A DNA stretch of 54,557 bases from Planctomycetota bacterium. GTDB taxonomy: Bacteria > Planctomycetota > Planctomycetia > Gemmatales > Gemmataceae. Location: contig JAJXWW010000080.1 of NCBI GenBank assembly GCA_021781415.1, positions 1 through 54,557 of the forward strand, in the 5' to 3' direction. A program made the translations under genes and the position numbers. Positions 8,785-18,160 of the stretch are shown in pieces. The notes beneath the pieces are model-generated. The model was not told where the DNA came from and did no database searches. It saw only the letters and a list, made by a program, of their open reading frames with translations. Positions within the stretch are counted from its first letter, which is position 1, and every line of letters begins with the position of its first letter.

Positions 8785-9423
8785 TCACGGTCCCGCCAAT
8801 GCCGTCGAGACTTCGACCTCGAAGCCCGCCAGCAGATGCGACGTTGCCGTCTTGCCCGCCTTGAATCTGCCGTGAACGAGGTAGCTTTTGCCCTTGAGCC
8901 GCAGCACCGTTATCTGTTGCTGTTTAGGATCCACAAGCCAGTATTCGGCGATGCCTGCCTTGGCGTATTCGCGGCGTTTGACGACCAAATCGCGGCGGCG
9001 ATCTTCCGAAGTGTCGCTGAGTACCTCCATCACCAGGTCCGCGCCGTCCCAGAACTCGTTGCCTGCGCGTCCGCGATGCGCCTTGAGCATGAACACCACA
9101 TCCGGCTCGCGGAACGTGTCCGGCCACAGCCGCACGCGCAGCGGGGCGGGCAACGTCAAGCCAAGTCCTCGCGATGAGGCAAAATCGTTCAGAAGCCGGC
9201 AGAGATAGAAGACGATCCACTGGTGCAAGGTGGTGGGCATCGGCAACACCTCAAGTCGACCCTCGGCGTATTCGACGAGGCGATTGCTCGGCAGGTCCAG
9301 ATATTCCTCGACGCTCCACTGTCCCTGATGGGGAAACAGCAAGGCAATATCCCAGGTCGGATCTCCCGGAACCCCATTCCGCCCGGCATCGACGCGTCTT
9401 TCCGCCACCGCGTTGGTTTTCAT
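8785..9423 (-). CDS. Uma2-family (DUF820) putative endonuclease, copy B
   Basis: A 212-residue paralogue of the 6840-7478 gene with the same PD-(D/E)xK residues (REPDVVFM, MEVLSDTSEDRRRDL, KRREYAKAGIAEYWLVDP). By eye 22 of 212 residues differ. Nine of these fall within one 14-residue patch just after HQWIV (about residues 72-85). The rest of the protein is nearly invariant, as if one copy had been partly replaced or gene conversion had stopped at this patch. Both copies begin MKTNAVAERRVDA. Confidence 0.9.
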   Translation of the reverse strand: MKTNAVAERRVDAGRNGVPGDPTWDIALLFPHQGQWSVEEYLDLPSNRLVEYAEGRLEVLPMPTTLHQWIVFYLCRLLNDFASSRGLGLTLPAPLRVRLWPDTFREPDVVFMLKAHRGRAGNEFWDGADLVMEVLSDTSEDRRRDLVVKRREYAKAGIAEYWLVDPKQQQITVLRLKGKSYLVHGRFKAGKTATSHLLAGFEVEVSTALAGP

Positions 9424-9492
9424 CGTCGTCCTCCTTGGGGTGCTGATGCGACCCCGCTCGTCATTCTATTATTCCGACTTGGAGCGTAAAAA

Positions 9493-10416
9493 TCAGCGGC
9501 GCTCGTCGGGCAGTCGGCTCAACACGCGCAGGGCGTTTGGCAATAACTCGATCTCCAATTCGCGTAATCCCTCTTCGGGAACGCAGAAGAGTTCGCCGTC
9601 GAGATGGACGACCAGCGGCGATTCGGCTTGCAGGCGAAGGCGACGGCATCGGCCATGCCATAGATTCGCACGATCGCGGGGCAGCCCTCGACCGCCGAAG
9701 AGACTGGGCAACAGACGGAACAGCTCCCTCCGTCGCAATGCGCCGGCGTGGAGGTAATCGAACCAGCCATCGTCCAGTTCCGCTTGCGGCGCGACCACGA
9801 AGTTGCCCTCGCGCCGGCCCAGCGCCACGGTCAGCGCTAGCGTCGGTGCCGCGCGCTCCTCGTCGTCGATGGCCAAGCGCATCGGGATCAGTTGATAGCG
9901 GAAACAAATGGTGCGCAACACGGCGAGACCATACAGGGCGACGCCTTGCAGCCAGGCGATGCGGCGCGATTCGCGCGTCACCATGCCGTTGAAACCCAGA
10001 CCCAGACCGTTGACGAAATAGCGGCTCCTCCCCGGCGCGCGGACGATGCCGACATCCACGTCATGGGGACGCAGATTCGGTTCGCCGCGCTCCCACCATT
10101 CGGTCTCGACGCCCAGACTGGCGGCGTAATCGTTGGCGGAGCCGACCGGCAGCACGGCCAACACCACGTCGGGACGGGCGGCGCGGAGCAGGCCGTTGGC
10201 GACTTCGTGAACGGTGCCATCGCCTCCCGCGGCGGCCACCACCCCGAACCCGGCCTCGGCGGCACGCAGGGCCAACTCCTCGGCGTGGCCGACGGCGTTC
10301 GTCGGCCAAAACACGGCACGCTCGGCCCAGGCGCGCTGTAACCCAGACAAGCGACGAGCCGAACGGCCTCGCCCCGAAGACGGATTAAAAATGACACAGG
10401 TATCGCGTTGAAGCAT
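9493..10416 (-). CDS. diacylglycerol/lipid kinase family protein (YegS-like)
   Basis: A 307-residue ATP-dependent lipid kinase of the DAGK-catalytic family. It carries the nucleotide-binding marks FNPSSGRGRS near the N-terminus and AAGGDGTVHEVANGLL (about residues 61-76), then PVGSANDYAASLGV. The C-terminal beta-sandwich region (residues about 150-300) fits the YegS/DgkB fold. Probable cytoplasmic or peripheral membrane phosphorylation of a lipid; the exact substrate is not deducible. It sits alone between a Uma2 gene and the DUF547 cluster, all on the minus strand, with a hairpin separating it from the cluster. Confidence 0.88.
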   Translation of the reverse strand: MLQRDTCVIFNPSSGRGRSARRLSGLQRAWAERAVFWPTNAVGHAEELALRAAEAGFGVVAAAGGDGTVHEVANGLLRAARPDVVLAVLPVGSANDYAASLGVETEWWERGEPNLRPHDVDVGIVRAPGRSRYFVNGLGLGFNGMVTRESRRIAWLQGVALYGLAVLRTICFRYQLIPMRLAIDDEERAAPTLALTVALGRREGNFVVAPQAELDDGWFDYLHAGALRRRELFRLLPSLFGGRGLPRDRANLWHGRCRRLRLQAESPLVVHLDGELFCVPEEGLRELEIELLPNALRVLSRLPDERR

Positions 10417-10551
10417 GGACGCCTCGCCGAAGGTATCTCGCTAACATCGGTGAGGCGCGGTGAATAATCAAGATTATTTTCGGGAAATCCATGCATTCCG
10501 AACCGACTCGTCGGATGGGCTTCAAGGCAGTCGGAGCCGAGACTAACCCCA

Positions 10552-10588
10552 AAGCCCCTCGCCCCAGAGTACAGGGCGAGAGGGGCTT
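10552..10588 (-). terminator. hairpin after DUF547 gene, stop-anchored terminator family
   Basis: AAGCCCCT..CGCCC pairs with GGGCG..AGGGGCTT with a small bulge, just beyond the DUF547 stop codon at 10602-10604. Read on the minus strand, the stop codon begins the shared string TAAGAGGCGATCCGAGAAGC. Closely similar strings follow rplQ, ubiA and the malic enzyme gene. Confidence 0.75.
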
Positions 10589-10601
10589 CTCGGATCGCCT
10601 C

Positions 10602-11456
10602 TTACCGCGACGGAGGGTTCCGATCGTTGAGGTTCCAATCGTAGTCGAGAAATCGCACTTTCACGCCAGGGTTCTCGGCGGCCTGGGCGGCTTCGGTTGG
10701 CAGCAACGGCTTAAGGTTGCGAAGTTGTTCGTCGGTGGTAGCACCGAAATCGCCGCCGTACCATTTGAGCAACGGCGACAGGTAAACCGTTCGTCCGCTC
10801 GAATCGACGCGGAAAGCGTCGGAACGCGCGAAGAACTTCCGAGCGTTCTCCGTCAATCGTTCGTCCAGAGACGAACCTGTGTAGGCTTGGCTCGACAGTG
10901 GCGGGCATCCCTTGGCTCCGCATACCAAGGCCGCATGGATGCGCGGTTCCCCCATACGGCGGAGTATCTGATGCTCGATGTCGTCCAGAGAGAGACTGCG
11001 ATTGTCGACCCACAGGAGCAGATCTTTCCAGATGTTGTAACCGCCCAGGCGCGCCGCGCGCTCGCGGATGCTGCGAATGGGATACTCGCGGAGAATTCCT
11101 TTTATCGTCAGAGCGTTGTAAACGTTGATCCAGTAAGCGATCCGGACCTCCTTCGGGGCGGCTTTCTTCAGATCGACGCAGCCGGCTTTTGCCAAATAGT
11201 CGTCGAGCGCCTGCATATCGTCGGCGTCGGCCTTCCAGCGCGCGTAGGCGACCATGCCTTTGTCGTCCACATATTTATGGAGCAATTCGTTCCATGGCTT
11301 GTGATCGACCTCGGCAAGCGAAGGACGATTCGGCATCGTACAGGGCTTGCCAACCTGCACCTTGGCTCCCCCGCGAAGGCTGGGGAGACACAGGGCCATC
11401 GAACACAAAGCGGCAATACCGCCCATCAGAATTCCAACGGGGTTTTTCACAACCAT
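10602..11456 (-). CDS. DUF547 domain-containing exported protein
   Basis: A 284-residue protein. A hydrophobic leader (residues about 8-27) is followed by a DUF547 domain with its usual landmarks: WNELLHKYVDDKGMVAYARW, IAYWINVYNALTIKGIL, LDDIEHQILRR, CGAKGCPPLSSQAYTGSSLDERL and FLDYDWNLND at the end. DUF547 has no settled biochemical role. It is the last gene of a tight minus-strand cluster, 19 bases after the HMA candidate selenoprotein and downstream of a zf-HC2 gene. The Cys pair CGAKGC is typical of the family and could be redox- or metal-related (inference). Confidence 0.9.
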   Translation of the reverse strand: MVVKNPVGILMGGIAALCSMALCLPSLRGGAKVQVGKPCTMPNRPSLAEVDHKPWNELLHKYVDDKGMVAYARWKADADDMQALDDYLAKAGCVDLKKAAPKEVRIAYWINVYNALTIKGILREYPIRSIRERAARLGGYNIWKDLLLWVDNRSLSLDDIEHQILRRMGEPRIHAALVCGAKGCPPLSSQAYTGSSLDERLTENARKFFARSDAFRVDSSGRTVYLSPLLKWYGGDFGATTDEQLRNLKPLLPTEAAQAAENPGVKVRFLDYDWNLNDRNPPSR

Positions 11457-11475
11457 TTCCTTTCTCGTGCATCGT

Positions 11476-12360
11476 TTAATGAACCGCGGGGCGAGGCATC
11501 GACTCGGAGGACGGCGCTTTCCACTCCAGGACGGGCGATAGAGGCGTCGCTTGCGTGCGCGGAATCAGGTGCATCTGTATCGAAGGCAAAGAGGGAATGT
11601 CCACGCCTTTTCCTTCGAGATCCGAAGGGTGAAGAATCGGAACATCGGCCCGATCTCGTTGGAAGCTGCCCACCCATCGGTACGAGGCAAACACCAAGGC
11701 CGAGAGAAACACGGCCATCACTGCAATTGCACGGCGGCTGCTTGCGTATCTTTCCATCCGACTTCCTCCGTTCGTTCCGTCCTCGCCTCGTTCGTCGCGG
11801 AGAGAGCGGAAACCTTCCATTCCATTTCTCGTCGCCGATCCACGCCTGGGAGCCGCGAGGAGTTGGCCGGACTGAAAGCCAGCTTTTTCGACGACTCGCC
11901 GCACTTGGTCGAGATCGAACGCATCGGCGTCGGTAACGGCAAAGCTCACGCGCTGACGGCGGACATCGGCTTCGACGGACCCTTCGACCACCCAGGGCAA
12001 CGATTCCAGTGCGAACCGCACGCGGTTGCCACAAGCAAGCGGTCAAGACATGCCTCGCACTTCCAAGACCACTCGGGGTAGCCGGAGATCGTCTCGAGGG
12101 GACGAATGGTTTGCCCACCCCGCCCAAACGAGCAGCGCCAACGCGGCGATTGCAAACAGCGTCCACCGCGCGCGCTTCCACGAACGACGAGATTGGCCGC
12201 GCCGCGCTCGTAAATCAGGATGAGGAGCAGGCGGCCAACCGCCGAACGGATCGGGCGGTTTCTCGAAGGGAATGGAGTCGCAATCGTCGCGCATGGCGTG
12301 GTCATCGTGCGGCGCAGTCGGTTGTGGCGAACTATCTCGACCTTCGACTTGCTGCTCCAA
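11476..12360 (-). CDS. HMA-domain membrane protein with in-frame UGA; candidate selenoprotein
   Basis: Two collinear open frames (12360-12046 and 12042-11476) are separated by a single TGA, codon 106, with no frame shift. The joined product is 294 residues: a cytoplasmic Pro-rich N-terminus, a membrane segment (about 66-83), an HMA domain (about 96-162), a linker, a second membrane segment (about 210-227) and a Pro-rich tail. Across the stop it reads LEVRGMS-UGA-PLACGNRVRFALESLPWV, so the UGA replaces the first Cys of an HMA metal site in its CxxxC variant (second Cys 110). Homology runs through both sides. A SECIS-like hairpin follows. The TTG at 12360 is 3 bases past the upstream stop. A nonsense mutation is the alternative. 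An internal ATG at 11757, with GGAGG upstream, could also make a separate 93-residue protein. Confidence 0.7.
12009..12032 (-). promoter_or_regulatory. SECIS-like hairpin downstream of in-frame UGA
   Basis: On the minus-strand RNA, 10 nt after UGA (12043-12045), GUG pairs with CAC, then C with G. AACCG(C) then pairs with (G)CGGUU around an apex of CGUG, or just GU if the last C-G pair forms. The apical G is about 22 nt after UGA. Bacterial SECIS elements are hairpins inside the reading frame with a short upper stem about 11 nt downstream and a G within the first loop bases, which this matches. It is a by-eye fold, not a computed one. Confidence 0.6.
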
Positions 12361-12363
12361 TTG

Positions 12364-12621
12364 TTATCGAGCGTTCCGAGCCAGGGCGAGCTTGATGCGT
12401 TCTCGCGCTTGGGACGACAAACGAACGCGGTCGGTCAGATCGTCGGCTCCGCCCGAAGCGAGAATGCGCGAGGCTTCGCGGAGAAATCGCATCTGACGGC
12501 GAAAGCGCGAACACATCGAACACATCAGCAGGTGCAGTCGGACGTTCGCACGCTGTCGCCACGACAACTCGCGGTCGAACGACTCGGAAACGAGACGGGA
12601 AATCTCTTTGCAGGACATCAT
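12364..12621 (-). CDS. zinc-finger (zf-HC2) anti-sigma-like protein
   Basis: An 85-residue protein with the compact zinc-finger anti-sigma signature: Cys4 in MSCKEISRLVSESFDRELS, then HLLMCSMC (HxxxCxxC) at about residues 30-37, followed by helices. There is no membrane segment, so it resembles a soluble ZAS domain rather than a full RsiW-type anti-sigma. No sigma-factor gene adjoins it in this window. It is the first gene of the minus-strand cluster that continues, 3 bases later, into the HMA/UGA gene and then DUF547. A metal- or thiol-responsive regulator is a reasonable inference. Confidence 0.8.
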   Translation of the reverse strand: MMSCKEISRLVSESFDRELSWRQRANVRLHLLMCSMCSRFRRQMRFLREASRILASGGADDLTDRVRLSSQARERIKLALARNAR

Positions 12622-13002
12622 GGGAATCTCTCACTCGTTGGAATGAAACCAGTTGAACTCCAGACAGCGGGCCAGCTCAGAGCGTAGCGATAGAGATAAT
12701 CGCCGTGGTCGTCGACCCATTTTTCCGTCTGCGTCGCCACTCCTTGCCCTCGATTGCGCTGCACTTGCATCGTCTCGCCTCGATAGACTGTCTGAATCCA
12801 ATTCTAATTCGTTCGCGGAGATGAAGAAATCCTTACACCTCCGTTCGGAAGGGTCGCCGTCGGTTCGCCGTTACCCGGCAACGGACGCTGCAGGTTCGCC
12901 ATCACCCGGCAGCTTACGCTGCCGGTTCGCCAGGGCGGGGGCGTTCTCTACAATCGACAGGGACGCCCATACTTGCAAGTCTCTCATTCTGGGACAACGA
13001 CC
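12622..13002. other. intergenic region 12622-13002
   Basis: A divergent region between the zf-HC2 cluster (minus) and the serine dehydratase (plus). It holds two tandem REP-like units (12873-12931). No gene is supported. The promoters of both neighbours should be here, but I cannot place them with confidence. Confidence 0.5.
12873..12931. repeat. two tandem REP-like palindromic units
   Basis: ACCCGGCA..GCTGCAGGTTCGCC (12873-12900) and ACCCGGCAGC..GCTGCCGGTTCGCC (12904-12931) are near-identical, 31 bases apart. Each can fold as GGCAGC/GCTGCC with GGTTCGCC outside. Further copies lie at 17236, 49734 and, as a facing pair, at 52649-52724. Confidence 0.7.
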
Positions 13003-14382
<1,380 letters not shown>

Positions 14383-14385
<3 letters not shown>

Positions 14386-14424
14386 GAAACCATCGGCAAA
14401 GCCCCCTTCTCAGATCGCTTCTTA
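14383..14424. terminator. stop-to-stop palindrome between sdaA and malic enzyme
   Basis: The whole 42-bp gap between two convergent genes, including both stop codons (TAG 14383-14385; TAA on the minus strand at 14422-14424), forms an imperfect palindrome. The minus-strand side reads TAAGAAGCGATCTGAGAAG, a member of the stop-anchored family. Probably a bidirectional terminator. Confidence 0.6.
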
Positions 14425-15846
14425 ATGCACGTCGCGCTCGCGCCGCCGAGCCACGCCGCTATCGTGAGCCGCGCGGGCGACCGCGCGGGCCACGGCGCGG
14501 ACCACGCGCTTCTCGAACACGCTGGGCACGATGTAATCTTCGGTGAGATGATCTTCCGGAATGGACTCGGCGATGGCGTGGGCGGCGGCAAGTTTCATCG
14601 GCTCGTTGATGGCACTCGCGCGCACGTCGAGCGCGCCGCGAAAGATGCCGGGAAAGGCGAGGAGATTGTTGACCTGATTGGGATAGTCGGATCGCCCGGT
14701 GGCCAAGATGCGACAGTGCGGCAATGCCTTGTCGGGAGCAATCTCCGGATCGGGATTGGCCATCGCAAAAACGATGCGATCCGCCGCCATCATTTGCAGG
14801 TCGTCCGGCGTCAAGATATTGCCGCGCGATAGGCCGATGAAAACATCGGCGTCTTTCAATGCCTCGTGCAGCGTAGAAAACGGCGCGTCGAACCGGATGA
14901 GGGCGCGAAGATTCTGGTTGGCCCGTTCGAGATTGTCCGGCGTCACGTCGAGGACCGCGCCGGCGCGATCGCAACCGACCAGGCGGCGCACTCCGGCGGC
15001 GATCAGAATGCGACAGCAAGCCGTTCCCGCCGCCCCCAAGCCGTTCACGACTACCTTCATGGATGCAAGCTGCTTGCCGACCACCTTGGCGGCGTTGATG
15101 AGAGCCGCCAAGAGGACCACCGCCGTGCCGTGCTGGTCGTCGTGCATGACCGGGATGTCCAATTCCGCCTTGAGGCGATCTTCGATATCGAAACAGCGCG
15201 GGGCGGCGATGTCTTCGAGATTGATGCCGCCGAACGAAGGGGCGACGGCCTTGACGACGCGGACAATTTCGTCGGCGTCCTGGGTCGCCAAGCAGAGAGG
15301 CCAACCGTCGATGTCGGCGAACTCCTTGAAGAGCATGATCTTGCCCTCCATGACCGGCATCGCCGCTTCCGGGCCGAGATTGCCCAGACCGAGAATGGCC
15401 GAGCCGTCGCTGACCACGGCCACGCTGTTGGCCCGGCAAGTGAAGGCGAACGACTTGTTCTTGTCTTCGCCGATGGCCCGGCAGACGCGCGCCACTCCCG
15501 GCGTGTACACCATCGACAGCGTGTTGCGCGTCTTGACCGCGACCTTGGGGCGCGTGGTGATCTTTCCTCCCAAGTGCATCAAAAAGACGCGGTCGGAAGC
15601 CGAGCGCACCCGGACGCCGGGAATCGAGCGCATGTGTTGCACCACGCTCTCGGCGTGCGCTTCGCTCCGCGCGTCGAAGGTGATGTCGCGGACCATTTTG
15701 TTGCGCGCGACTTCGACGATGTCGATCGCGCCGAGGTTGGCCCCCTCTTCGGCCAGCATGGTGGCCAAGCGGGCGAATTGTCCGGGTTGATTCGGGATCT
15801 CAACTCGAACGGTCATGCGATATTCGCAGTACGGTTGATCGTGCAT
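14422..15846 (-). CDS. NAD(P)-dependent malic enzyme with N-terminal ACT domain
   Basis: Oxidative decarboxylation of malate to pyruvate. Residues about 9-85 form an ACT-like regulatory domain ([34 protein letters not shown]). The catalytic part follows: [34 protein letters not shown] (here with SDG), [29 protein letters not shown] (metal site), and [18 protein letters not shown] for NAD binding. 474 residues fits the short bacterial form plus ACT. It faces sdaA tail-to-tail; both make pyruvate, a plausible but unproven link. Confidence 0.93.
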   Translation of the reverse strand: MHDQPYCEYRMTVRVEIPNQPGQFARLATMLAEEGANLGAIDIVEVARNKMVRDITFDARSEAHAESVVQHMRSIPGVRVRSASDRVFLMHLGGKITTRPKVAVKTRNTLSMVYTPGVARVCRAIGEDKNKSFAFTCRANSVAVVSDGSAILGLGNLGPEAAMPVMEGKIMLFKEFADIDGWPLCLATQDADEIVRVVKAVAPSFGGINLEDIAAPRCFDIEDRLKAELDIPVMHDDQHGTAVVLLAALINAAKVVGKQLASMKVVVNGLGAAGTACCRILIAAGVRRLVGCDRAGAVLDVTPDNLERANQNLRALIRFDAPFSTLHEALKDADVFIGLSRGNILTPDDLQMMAADRIVFAMANPDPEIAPDKALPHCRILATGRSDYPNQVNNLLAFPGIFRGALDVRASAINEPMKLAAAHAIAESIPEDHLTEDYIVPSVFEKRVVRAVARAVARAAHDSGVARRRERDVH

Positions 15847-15976
15847 GGAACACTCCTACGATACGAGCGGAGGGCGTAAGCCCGCCGAATCTTACCAAGA
15901 TCAAGAGGCTTGAACCCCCTGGTCGGAGTTCGATACCGATTCCATTAAAGCAAAAGTTACCCAATCATGGTGAGCA

Positions 15977-16795
15977 TCACAATCGATGCCGGATGGCCCA
16001 GAGGTCGTGGAACACCGGATGGAACAGCGTCCGCTTGAGAAAATCGACGCCCAGCGAGCCGCCTGTTCCTTTTTTGTTGCCGATGCTGCGCTCGACCAGC
16101 TTGATGTGACGGTAGCGCCACTCCTGAAATCCCTCGTCGAAATCCGTCATTAACTCGAATAAAATAAGCAAATTCGGCTGCGTTTTGTAGAGATGCAAGA
16201 CGCCCTCTTCGACCGTCTCGTCGCCGATCGACGGCTCGGTGGCATCGCGGGCGCGCAGTGCCGGCGGGATGGCAACGCCGCGGCGTTCGAGGAAGACGTA
16301 GAAACAATCGACCAGCGAGGGTTCGTGGAGGCGGCGAACGAGCCGTTCGTGGGCCGCCGTGCCGGGCGGATGATAGCGGAGCATGTCCTTGCGTTTGAAG
16401 CCCAAGACAAACTCGAACTCGCGGAATTGGCTCGATTGAAAGCCGGACGCCGTCTCCAAACGCTCCCGGAAACTGTTGAATGACATCGGGGTGAGCGTTT
16501 CGAGAATGTCGATCTGCTCGACCATCACTTTCATTATGGTGCGGACGCGCTTGAACGAGGCGATGGCGTCGTAGATCCGATCGTTGAGAAAATCGTCTTT
16601 TATTTTGTCGAGTTCGTGCAGTTGCAGCTTGAACCACAACTCGTAGGCCTGATGGCTGATGACGAACAACATTTCGTCGTGTTCGACGGGTTGCGAGCGC
16701 GGCTCTTGGAGGGCGAGCAATTGATCCAAATGAAGATAGGAAGAGTAGTCTAATTCCATGCCGTCGATCCTCAACGCGCTGGAAGACGAGGTCAT
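15977..16795 (-). CDS. kynA: tryptophan 2,3-dioxygenase
   Basis: Heme enzyme that opens the tryptophan indole ring to N-formylkynurenine, the first step of the kynurenine route. Family marks: FVISHQAYELWFKLQLHELD, LTPMSFNSFRERLETASGFQSSQFR (in two blocks), the heme-His context EWRYRHIKLVERSIGNKKGTGG, and FLKRTLFHPVFHDLW. The 272-residue length is normal. The ATG at 16795 overlaps the moaE stop as ATGA, so the two are translationally coupled. The frame is open further upstream but only inside moaE. Confidence 0.93.
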   Translation of the reverse strand: MTSSSSALRIDGMELDYSSYLHLDQLLALQEPRSQPVEHDEMLFVISHQAYELWFKLQLHELDKIKDDFLNDRIYDAIASFKRVRTIMKVMVEQIDILETLTPMSFNSFRERLETASGFQSSQFREFEFVLGFKRKDMLRYHPPGTAAHERLVRRLHEPSLVDCFYVFLERRGVAIPPALRARDATEPSIGDETVEEGVLHLYKTQPNLLILFELMTDFDEGFQEWRYRHIKLVERSIGNKKGTGGSLGVDFLKRTLFHPVFHDLWAIRHRL

Positions 16796-17211
16796 CCGGA
16801 TGCGCCGGGGTGGACCCAATCGGTCGAGCCGTCCGCCCAGTTTTCTTTCTTCCAGATGGGCACGAGTTCTTTCAGACGGTCGATGGCATGGCGGCAAGCC
16901 TCGAACGCCTCGGCGCGATGGGGACAGCTAACAGCCACGGCCACGGCCACGTCGCCGACCTCCAAATGGCCCAAACGATGCACCATTGCCATCTCGCCGA
17001 TCGGCCAACGGCGGCGCGTGTCGGCTTCGATCTCGGCCATCTTGTTCTCGGCCATGCCGGCGTAGGCTTCGTAGTCCAATGCCGCCGTCACACGCTCGCC
17101 GGTCAGATCGCGCACCGTACCCAGAAACACGACCACTCCACCGCAGTGCGAACGGCGGACTTGTTCGGTCAGCGCAGGGTAGTCGATCGGCTCATGCGTC
17201 AAACGAACCAT
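16792..17211 (-). CDS. moaE: molybdopterin synthase catalytic subunit
   Basis: Large subunit of molybdopterin synthase, which inserts dithiolene sulfurs into precursor Z with MoaD as donor. Conserved blocks: GGVVVFLGTVRDLTGERVTALDYEAY-like (here with an extra Ala), HRLGHLEVGDVAVAVAVSCPHRAEAFEAC, and the active-site strand PIWKKENWADGSTDWVHP. 139 residues from the ATG at 17211, preceded by GAGG; a GTG at 17229 would add six. No moaD lies next to it. Instead it overlaps tryptophan dioxygenase, an unusual pairing. Confidence 0.92.
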   Translation of the reverse strand: MVRLTHEPIDYPALTEQVRRSHCGGVVVFLGTVRDLTGERVTAALDYEAYAGMAENKMAEIEADTRRRWPIGEMAMVHRLGHLEVGDVAVAVAVSCPHRAEAFEACRHAIDRLKELVPIWKKENWADGSTDWVHPGASG

Positions 17212-17235
17212 GCGAACGATGCCTCGCACAAAGAT

Positions 17236-17263
17236 ACCCGGCGGCCAACGCTGCCGGTTCGCC
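17236..17263. repeat. REP-like palindromic unit
   Basis: ACCCGGC..AACGCTGCCGGTTCGCC, same family as 12873-12931. It lies in the gap between the moaE start and the stop of the 17266 gene on the minus strand, so it could end that gene's transcript. Confidence 0.65.
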
Positions 17264-17265
17264 GT

Positions 17266-18084
17266 TTACTTGGCGCGTTTGTCTTCCAACTTGGCCTTAT
17301 CGAGATCTTCCTGCGCCTGCTTTTTCCAGCGCGCGCGATCCTGCTCGGTTAACGTATCGCGCTTACCGAGCGGCACGATCTGTTGAGGATAACACTTTTC
17401 GAGGAGCAGGCGATTGGAACGTGCCGAGCCGATGTCGCCGACCAATCGCCAGGTGGCCACTCCTGGCACGTTGCGGAACACGACCGGGGTGTAAAAGTGA
17501 TTCTCGTACAACACGTCGTCGAGGGCTTCCAGCAAATCCTTCTCTTCTTGCGGGCCTAGCTCCTTTCCCTCCGCCGAACGGACGAGAAGGTCGCGCGCGT
17601 CGGGGTCGAGCAGTTGAAGAATGTGCTTTCCCGGCGATTCTCCCGGTCCTTTGCTCTCTCGGTGAATGCGGTAGCACAGACCCTTTAGCAGCGGGATGTC
17701 CTCTTTGCCCACAAGCTGGATCAAGCCGCCCCCCTTGGCTCCCCCATCGACGGGGATCGGCATACCTTTCTGTTGCTCGCGGGCCTGTTGGAGCAATTGA
17801 TCCAGAGCTTGTTGATTTACCTGAAACTCGGACGGATCGGGAATCGAGTAATTGTGGGACGGACTCGACGACACGCGAAACAGAGCAATCACGATGCGGA
17901 CGATGACAAACGCCGCCACCGCGCCGCCGCCACAGCCGGCGCGGCTATTCCAGTTGGAGCCGCCGGACTTGCTTTTCGGCGTCTCGCCTCGGCCTTTGTT
18001 CACTTGGCGAATGCGGTCGCCGAACTGCTGCTCGTAATAGCGACGCGAATCGTCCCCTAAGGGCACATCGTTCTCGGTGGACAT
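17266..18084 (-). CDS. membrane-anchored hypothetical protein
   Basis: A 272-residue protein with a charged N-terminus (MSTENDVPLGDDSRRYYEQQ), a Gly/Cys-rich lead-in (SRAGCGGG) and one membrane segment (AVAAFVIVRIVIALFRV, about residues 53-70). A soluble C-terminal domain follows, with helices (EEKDLLEALDDVLYENHFY) and a basic, helical tail ending KRAK. The family is not recognised. The ATG at 18084 was chosen with GGGA upstream; the frame is open 69 bases further. Same strand as moaE-TDO downstream. Confidence 0.7.
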   Translation of the reverse strand: MSTENDVPLGDDSRRYYEQQFGDRIRQVNKGRGETPKSKSGGSNWNSRAGCGGGAVAAFVIVRIVIALFRVSSSPSHNYSIPDPSEFQVNQQALDQLLQQAREQQKGMPIPVDGGAKGGGLIQLVGKEDIPLLKGLCYRIHRESKGPGESPGKHILQLLDPDARDLLVRSAEGKELGPQEEKDLLEALDDVLYENHFYTPVVFRNVPGVATWRLVGDIGSARSNRLLLEKCYPQQIVPLGKRDTLTEQDRARWKKQAQEDLDKAKLEDKRAK

Positions 18085-18160
18085 GAGAGCGCTCCCGGAT
18101 GCGAGGATGGATTGCCTCTTCGCAACGATAACCGAGTCGATTGCCTTTCGCAATCCTCTT

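Noticed and set aside
10491..11936. A 481-codon open frame on the plus strand opposite DUF547 and the HMA gene
   Set aside because: It is a mirror of minus-strand coding with no family sequence, and it starts in the hairpin region. DUF547 and HMA give clear homology on the other strand.
12043..12045. The TGA in the HMA gene being a frameshift or sequencing error
   Set aside because: The frame is unchanged on both sides and the HMA motif fits codon for codon, so a frame error is not needed. A true nonsense mutation cannot be excluded and is kept as the alternative.
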